In this document: one piece after another, positions 59,244 through 64,000 of the stretch
Layout: each line of letters opens with the position of its first letter
Numbering within the stretch: position 1 is the stretch's first letter
Translations under genes and position numbers: made by a program
The notes under the pieces: generated by a model
Told to the model about the DNA's origin: nothing
Databases searched by the model: none
What the model saw: the letters and a program-made list of their open reading frames with translations, nothing else
DNA from: Halorientalis sp. LT38
GTDB lineage: Archaea > Halobacteriota > Halobacteria > Halobacteriales > Haloarculaceae
Reading direction: 5' to 3'
DNA: 64,000 nucleotides
Assembly: GCF_037031225.1 (NCBI RefSeq)
Contig: NZ_JAYEZN010000001.1
Location: forward strand, 434,001-498,000

Positions 59244-60191
59244 GTGAAACGATCGCTGGGGCTGCTCTCGCTGGTCGCCGCCGTGGGTTGCGGCGTGGCC
59301 GCCGGCGTGGTCGGGGAACTGGGGCTGGGGAGCGTCGAGGGGCTCGCAGTGGCGCTCGTCGCAGTGAAGGTCCTGTCGGCACTGGCGGTCGCGCTGGCGG
59401 GCCTCGGGTTCTACCTGCTTTTCGCTGGCTGGGTCGCGACCGTCGGGGCGAGCAAGCGCCGCCACCACGACGTGCGCGGCGTGCTCAGGCTGGCCTTCGG
59501 CGTCGGGACGGTGGTGGCGGTCCTCGGCGTCGTCACCGAGCAGTGGGTCGGCCTGCTCTTCTCGCTGGGGATCGTCGGGTTCGCGGTCACCTTCGCGCTC
59601 CAGCAGCCCCTCTTTTCGCTGCTGGGCTGGATGTACATCATGCTCAAACGGCCCTACCAGGTCGGCGACCGGGTCGCCATCGAGGGGTCGAAAGGCGACG
59701 TGGTCGAGGTCTCCTTCCTCGTGACGACGCTGTGGGAGATCAACGGCGAACTGGTCTCCTCGAATCAGCCCTCCGGCCGGATCATCACCATGCCCAACAG
59801 CGTGGTGCTGTCCTCGCACGTCAAGAACTTCACCCGGGAGGAGTTCCCCTACGTCTGGAACGAACTGACCATCCAGGTCGCCTACGAGACGGACCTCGAA
59901 TTCGCCCGGGAGACCATGGCCGGCGTCGCCGACGACCTCCTCGGCGACCAGATGGCCGCCCGGATCAACACGTACCGGGAGCGACTCGACGAGACGCCCG
60001 TGGAACTGGAAGTGCAGGACCGACCATCGGTCAACCTCGTCCAGCAGGAGTCCTGGGTGGAGTTACGGCTGCGCTACCTCGTCGATCCCCGGAAGGGCCA
60101 GCGGACGAAGAATCGGCTCTACGAACGGATCCTCGCCGAGTTCAACGAGCATCCCGACCGGATCGCCTTCCCGGTGAGCCGGAATCGGTAG
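59244..60191 (+). CDS. MscS-family mechanosensitive channel
   Basis: The gene starts with GTG. The 315-residue protein has three to four N-terminal helices, the pore-lining helix and beta domain of MscS (LLFSLGIVGFAVTFALQQPLFSLLGWMYIMLKRPYQVGDRVAIEGSKGDVVEV, about residues 104-156), and a cytoplasmic domain with GRIITMPNSVVLSSHVKNFT. The Gly/Ala-rich pore pattern of E. coli MscS is not exact. It releases solutes when membrane tension rises, useful when salinity drops suddenly. Confidence 0.82.
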   Translation: MKRSLGLLSLVAAVGCGVAAGVVGELGLGSVEGLAVALVAVKVLSALAVALAGLGFYLLFAGWVATVGASKRRHHDVRGVLRLAFGVGTVVAVLGVVTEQWVGLLFSLGIVGFAVTFALQQPLFSLLGWMYIMLKRPYQVGDRVAIEGSKGDVVEVSFLVTTLWEINGELVSSNQPSGRIITMPNSVVLSSHVKNFTREEFPYVWNELTIQVAYETDLEFARETMAGVADDLLGDQMAARINTYRERLDETPVELEVQDRPSVNLVQQESWVELRLRYLVDPRKGQRTKNRLYERILAEFNEHPDRIAFPVSRNR

Positions 60192-60257
60192 CCACACTCG
60201 CCCGGGCACGACGGGGAAGACCGGCGTTTTTTGCGCGCGCCGGGAGTACGGCCACCG

Positions 60258-60929
60258 ATGGCTGCAGAGATCCTCCCGGCCGCGAACGCAGCGTTCGCCA
60301 GCGCGATCGGTCCGGACCCCGACGACGTGATCGAGGCGATGGACGAGCGGGCCGACACCGATGGGTTCCCGACCGTCGGGCCGGCCGTCGGCGGCTGGCT
60401 CCAGTGGCTCGCCCGGACGATCGAGGCCCGCCGGGTCTTCGAGTTCGGGTCGGGCTTTGGCTACTCGGCGTACTGGTTCGCGCGGGCGCTCCCCGACGAC
60501 GGCGAGATCGTCCTCACGGAGGTCGACGAGGGCGAACTCGATCTGGCGCGCGAGTACATGAAACGGGGTGGCTTCGACGACCTGGCGCGGTACGAACTCG
60601 GCGACGCGATCGAAACGGTGGCGGAGTACGACGGCCCCTTCGACGCCGTCCTCATCGACAACGAGAAGGCTCGCTACCGTGAGGCCTTCGAGGCCGTTCG
60701 GTCGAAGGTCCCCGAGGGCGGCCTCGTGATCGCGGACAACGCGATGACCGCGGGACCGATGGACTTCGACGCGCTCTCGGCGCTCGTCGAGGGGGAGGAT
60801 CCCGGCGAGGTGGACGAACACACCGCGGGGGTCGCGGACTATCTGGATCGCGTGGGGAGCGACCCGGACTTCGAGACCGTGCTGTTGCCGCTCGGGGAGG
60901 GGGTCGCCCTGAGCCACCGCGTCGCGTGA
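60258..60929 (+). CDS. O-methyltransferase family protein (SAM-dependent)
   Basis: From the ATG at 60258 the 223-residue protein has the catechol-O-methyltransferase-like Rossmann motifs: VFEFGSGFGYSAYWFARAL (motif I), VLTEVDEGELDLAREY, FDAVLIDNEKARYREAFEAV and GGLVIADNAM. It transfers a methyl group from S-adenosylmethionine to an unknown acceptor. Its stop overlaps the open frame leading into the cheC gene, but cheC itself starts 78 bases later. The frame upstream to 60231 uses a TTG. Confidence 0.82.
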   Translation: MAAEILPAANAAFASAIGPDPDDVIEAMDERADTDGFPTVGPAVGGWLQWLARTIEARRVFEFGSGFGYSAYWFARALPDDGEIVLTEVDEGELDLAREYMKRGGFDDLARYELGDAIETVAEYDGPFDAVLIDNEKARYREAFEAVRSKVPEGGLVIADNAMTAGPMDFDALSALVEGEDPGEVDEHTAGVADYLDRVGSDPDFETVLLPLGEGVALSHRVA

Positions 60930-61006
60930 ACGTTACAGCATTTGATACTGGCTGGGCATCAGTTATATACGGCCCACCGGAAGGTTCCGGTACTCCGGGG
61001 CCCTAC

Positions 61007-61612
61007 ATGAGCGAGTTGATGATCGACATTCGGAAGCTGAGTATTTTCAACAAGATGGCCAAAGAGGGTGGGAACACGGTCGCGGACCACATGAGCCAGA
61101 TGACCGGGATGAACACGCAGATGGAGATCACGAAGATCAACTTCATCGACATCCCGGACATCATGACACACGTCGGGGACGACGAACAGATCGGCATCTA
61201 CATCGAGATGCTGGAACCGCCCCACGGGCACGTCCTCTTTCTGTTCAACGCCGACAGCGCCAAGCGCCTGGCCGCCGGGATGCTCGGCGAGATGGGCGGG
61301 ACCGACCCCGAGGCGAATGGGTTCACCGAGATGGAGAAGAGCGCGATCCAGGAGATCGGCAACATCATGACCAGCGGGTTCATCGACGGCTGGGCGAACG
61401 TCCTCGAGACGACCATCGACATGTCGACGCCCAACTTCACCTTCGGGCCCGGCAGCGGCACCGTCGACGAGATCATCGGCGACCGCGACACCGACATGGC
61501 GCTCATGTTCGACTCCCACGTCCACGCCCAGGACGAGGACATCGACGTCACGGTGTACACCTTCCCCGAACTCGAGGAGCTCGTGGGACTGATGCAGCGA
61601 CTCGAAGTATAA
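61007..61612 (+). CDS. cheC: CheC-family chemotaxis phosphatase
   Basis: From the ATG at 61007 the 201-residue protein has two CheC ExxN motifs, AKEGGNTVADHMSQM (E20, N23) and IQEIGNIMTSGFIDGWAN (about residues 112-130), in the pseudo-symmetric CheC/FliY fold. CheC removes phosphate from CheY in archaella-driven chemotaxis. No other che genes are nearby. The frame is open to 60926, but the ATG at 61007 gives the usual CheC length. A TATA-like agttatatac (about 60961-60970) lies about 42 bases before the ATG. Confidence 0.85.
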   Translation: MSELMIDIRKLSIFNKMAKEGGNTVADHMSQMTGMNTQMEITKINFIDIPDIMTHVGDDEQIGIYIEMLEPPHGHVLFLFNADSAKRLAAGMLGEMGGTDPEANGFTEMEKSAIQEIGNIMTSGFIDGWANVLETTIDMSTPNFTFGPGSGTVDEIIGDRDTDMALMFDSHVHAQDEDIDVTVYTFPELEELVGLMQRLEV

Positions 61613-61679
61613 CTTGCTTGACCGCGGCACGTCACATCCGAGGGGAACTATCATATGAGGTGCGCCGTTGGTATTGGGT

Positions 61680-63338
61680 ATGCCAGGCGGTACTGACCAG
61701 ACCCTGCGACCGTTCCTGTGGCGCGCGGAGAACATGTACGCCGACACGGAGATCGTCTCCCGTACTCACGACGGCATCGAACGCTACACTTACGAGGAGT
61801 ACGGTGAGCGAACCGCCCAACTCGCCCACGCCCTCACCGGCGCCGGTATCGACGAGGGCGACCGGGTCGCCACGTTCTGCTGGAACCACCACCGCCACTT
61901 CGAGACCTACTTCGCGGTCCCGACGGTGGGCGCGCAACTGCACACGATCAACCCGCTGCTGCCCGACGAACACATCCAGTTCATCGTCGAGAACGCGAGC
62001 GATAAGGTAATCTTCGTCGACCCGTCGCTGGCGGAGAAACTCGCCGGCGCGTACGACCCCGACTCCTTCGAGAGCGTCGACCAGTTCGTGATCATGGGCG
62101 ACGCCGTCCCCGACCTGCCCTACGACGCGGTCGACTACGAGTCGTTCATCGACGGGGAGGAGACCGACTACGACTGGCCGGTCGTCGGCGAGGACCAGCC
62201 GGCCGGGATGTGTTACACCTCGGGCACCACGGGCAAGCCCAAGGGCGTCGAGTACACCCAGAAGATGCTCTGGAGCCACACGATGGCGACCATGACGCCC
62301 CAGGGCCTGGGCATCGAAGACGACGACGTGGTGATGCCGGTCGTTCCGATGTTCCACGTCAACGCCTGGGGAATGCCGTTCTCGACGACCGCCGCGGGCG
62401 CGAAACACGTCTACCCTGGCCCATCGCCCGAACCCGCCGACATCGCCCAGTTGATCGAAGAGGAGGGCGTCACCATCACCGCGGGCGTCCCGACCGTGTG
62501 GCTCGGCCTCCAGGAGTACATGCAGGCCGGCAACGAGGTCGACCTCTCGGAACTCGAGACCGTGATCATCGGCGGCTCCGCCGCCCCGAAGGCCATGATC
62601 GAGTGGTTCGACCAGTACGACGTCTCGGTCACCCACGCGTGGGGCATGACGGAGATGTCGCCCATCGGCTCGGTCGCCCACCTCAAGTCCGGGCTGGCCG
62701 AGGACCTCTCCTACGACGAGCAACTCGACCGCCGCGCCAAGCAGGGCCTGATCGTCCCCGGCCTCGAGTTCAAGGTCATCGACGACGACGGGAACGAGGT
62801 CCCCTGGAACGGCGAGGACTTCGGCGAACTGTACGTCCGCGGCCCCTGGGTCACCCAGGAGTACTTCAAGAGACCCGAGGCCAACGAGACCGACTTCGAG
62901 GGCAACTGGCTGAAGACCGGTGACGTGGTCACCGTCGACGAGGACGGCTACCTCCAGATCGTCGACCGCGCGAAGGACGTGATCAAGTCGGGCGGGGAGT
63001 GGATCTCCTCGGTCGAACTCGAGAACGCCATCATGGCCCACGACGACGTGGCCGAGGCCGCCGTGGTCGGCGTCCCCCACGAGCGCTGGCAGGAGCGACC
63101 CGTCGCCTTCATCGTCCCGACGGAGGGCACAGATCCGGACGTCCTCGCCGACGAGTTGCGCGAGATGATCTCCGCGGACTACCCCAAGTGGTGGCTCCCG
63201 GACGACTTCATCCAGATCGACGAAGTGCCAAAGACCGCCACCGGGAAGTTCTCGAAGAAGGACCTCCGCGAGGAGTACGCCGACGAGAACCTGGTCGAGG
63301 GCCAGGTGCCCGAGGACGCCGCGCCCGAGAGCGAATAG
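61680..63338 (+). CDS. AMP-forming fatty-acid-CoA ligase
   Basis: The 552-residue protein (ATG at 61680) has CYTSGTTGKPKGVEYTQ (about residues 178-194), HAWGMTEMSPIG, the hinge IVDRAKDVIKSGGEWISSVELENAI, and the catalytic Lys in PKTATGKFSKKDLREEY. It resembles AlkK/DitJ-like medium- to long-chain acyl-CoA ligases. It is the third adenylate-forming ligase of the window and stands alone between cheC and the histidine kinase. A TTG at 61668 could add four residues. Confidence 0.87.
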   Translation: MPGGTDQTLRPFLWRAENMYADTEIVSRTHDGIERYTYEEYGERTAQLAHALTGAGIDEGDRVATFCWNHHRHFETYFAVPTVGAQLHTINPLLPDEHIQFIVENASDKVIFVDPSLAEKLAGAYDPDSFESVDQFVIMGDAVPDLPYDAVDYESFIDGEETDYDWPVVGEDQPAGMCYTSGTTGKPKGVEYTQKMLWSHTMATMTPQGLGIEDDDVVMPVVPMFHVNAWGMPFSTTAAGAKHVYPGPSPEPADIAQLIEEEGVTITAGVPTVWLGLQEYMQAGNEVDLSELETVIIGGSAAPKAMIEWFDQYDVSVTHAWGMTEMSPIGSVAHLKSGLAEDLSYDEQLDRRAKQGLIVPGLEFKVIDDDGNEVPWNGEDFGELYVRGPWVTQEYFKRPEANETDFEGNWLKTGDVVTVDEDGYLQIVDRAKDVIKSGGEWISSVELENAIMAHDDVAEAAVVGVPHERWQERPVAFIVPTEGTDPDVLADELREMISADYPKWWLPDDFIQIDEVPKTATGKFSKKDLREEYADENLVEGQVPEDAAPESE

Positions 63339-63473
63339 ACCGGGCGCCCGCATCGCGACGGTTTTCACCGATCGGTATTTTTCGGAGCCGGTTGCAGGGT
63401 GTCGACGACGGGTGCGGTTTGTGTGGCCATCGCGCGAACTGGAACTGACACGGGTGAGACTCTCCCGCGCTGT

Positions 63474-64000
63474 TCACTCCGCCTTCGGGAGTTGCACGAC
63501 GAACACCGATCCCTCGGGCTCGTTGTCTTCGACCCACACCGACCCGGAATAGCTCGTGACGAGCGAGTCGACGAGATACAGACCGATCCCGGTTCCCGCG
63601 CTGTTGAGGTTCCGTTCACCCTTTCCGAAAATGGCCTCCTTCTGGTCGTCGGCGACGCCGGGGCCGTTGTCGGCGATCCGTACTGTCACCGTCTCGTCGT
63701 CCTCGGTCACCGAGACGGTTACCTCTGCCATCGGCTTGTCGTTGTGCTGAATGGCGTTTTTCAGCAAGTTCCGAAACACGGAGGCGATCATCTCGTTTGC
63801 CTGCACCCTGACTGCGGGAATTGGCGTCTCACAGGTGATAGCCGCCTCGGAGTACGACGACCGGATTTCGGAGACTTCTTTCTCGAGACGCCGCTGCAGG
63901 TCGATCAGTTGCTCGTCCAGCGTCACCGAGCGCATCACGTCGGCGATCTCCCGTGCCGTGTCCGTGAGTTCGACGGCGTGGTCGGCACTGGTAGCGATCT
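63474..64000 (-). CDS. Sensor histidine kinase, C-terminal part (gene continues past the right edge)
   Basis: The frame is open to the window edge; the visible part is at least 175 residues. It contains the HATPase domain: NEMIASVFRNLLKNAIQHND (N box), VRIADNGPGVADDQKEAIFGKGERNLNSAGTGIGLYLVDSL (G1, F and G2 boxes) and a C-terminal GSVFVVQLPKAE. Upstream, ADHAVELTDTAREIADVM matches the helix after the phospho-acceptor His of haloarchaeal kinases; the His region itself is outside the window. It would phosphorylate a response regulator not present here. Confidence 0.85.
   Translation of the reverse strand, partial: IATSADHAVELTDTAREIADVMRSVTLDEQLIDLQRRLEKEVSEIRSSYSEAAITCETPIPAVRVQANEMIASVFRNLLKNAIQHNDKPMAEVTVSVTEDDETVTVRIADNGPGVADDQKEAIFGKGERNLNSAGTGIGLYLVDSLVTSYSGSVWVEDNEPEGSVFVVQLPKAE

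Overview
The window is haloarchaeal (class Halobacteria) chromosomal DNA. It is GC-rich, its proteins are strongly acidic (many Asp/Glu, few Lys), several exported proteins carry Tat signals, promoters are TATA-type with little or no leader, and the gene content is characteristic of the group: an HTH-10 regulator, a HalX response regulator, PhiH1-repressor-like and PadR regulators, and a haloarchaeal pilus locus. The genus cannot be fixed from the sequence alone.

Layout. 1-2.8 kb holds small regulators, a Tat-exported molybdate/tungstate-binding-like protein and an HPP-family membrane protein. 2.8-11.9 kb is a compact minus-strand operon for a periplasm-facing type II DMSO-reductase-family molybdoenzyme (alpha, beta, TorD/NarJ-like chaperone, heme-b gamma, HEAT-repeat protein and an unknown protein). 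A 33-codon mini-ORF between alpha and beta copies the alpha C-terminus. A divergent NarO/DmsR-type regulator has a cysteine motif CX62CXCX7C. 11.9-13.9 kb has an Mrp-DUF2249 fusion and two small proteins. 13.9-22.5 kb is a catabolic block: CoA ligase, complete Liv-type ABC importer, PaaG-like enoyl-CoA isomerase/hydratase and an SDR. 22.7-25.5 kb has a Gln-rich lipoprotein, a photolyase and superoxide dismutase. 25.7-30.9 kb is a divergent lactate pair (permease and FAD/Fe-S dehydrogenase). 30.9-39.5 kb is mixed housekeeping and signalling (lipase maturation factor with DCC protein, P-loop ATPase, MBL hydrolase, HalX response regulator with KaiC-like partner, cupin, ThyX, a membrane-spanning HTH protein and an exported protein).

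At 39.98 kb a tRNA-Glu(CTC) gene is followed by two further copies of its own 3' end. Each copy is preceded by an inverted T-arm sequence and a hairpin, giving a small tRNA-derived palindromic array. 40.5-52.7 kb is a type IV pilus/pseudopilus locus: secretion ATPase, membrane platform and five small pilin-like proteins on the minus strand, facing a convergent 1296-residue CARDB-repeat protein that itself begins with a pilin-like segment. 52.9-64 kb contains an aminotransferase/Lrp pair, two further CoA ligases, DoxX, an MscS channel, a methyltransferase, CheC and the end of a histidine kinase.

How the genes work together. The molybdoenzyme operon with its cysteine-bearing regulator looks like an anaerobic-respiration or dehydrogenation module. 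The lactate pair can feed electrons into the respiratory chain. The Liv/CoA-ligase/PaaG-like block looks like uptake and CoA activation of an organic (possibly aromatic) acid. The pilus locus and the large CARDB protein suggest surface attachment. The three observations most worth following are the tRNA-derived array, the mini-ORF copying the alpha C-terminus, and the tandemly duplicated start region with a 5-codon leader ORF in the pilus operon.
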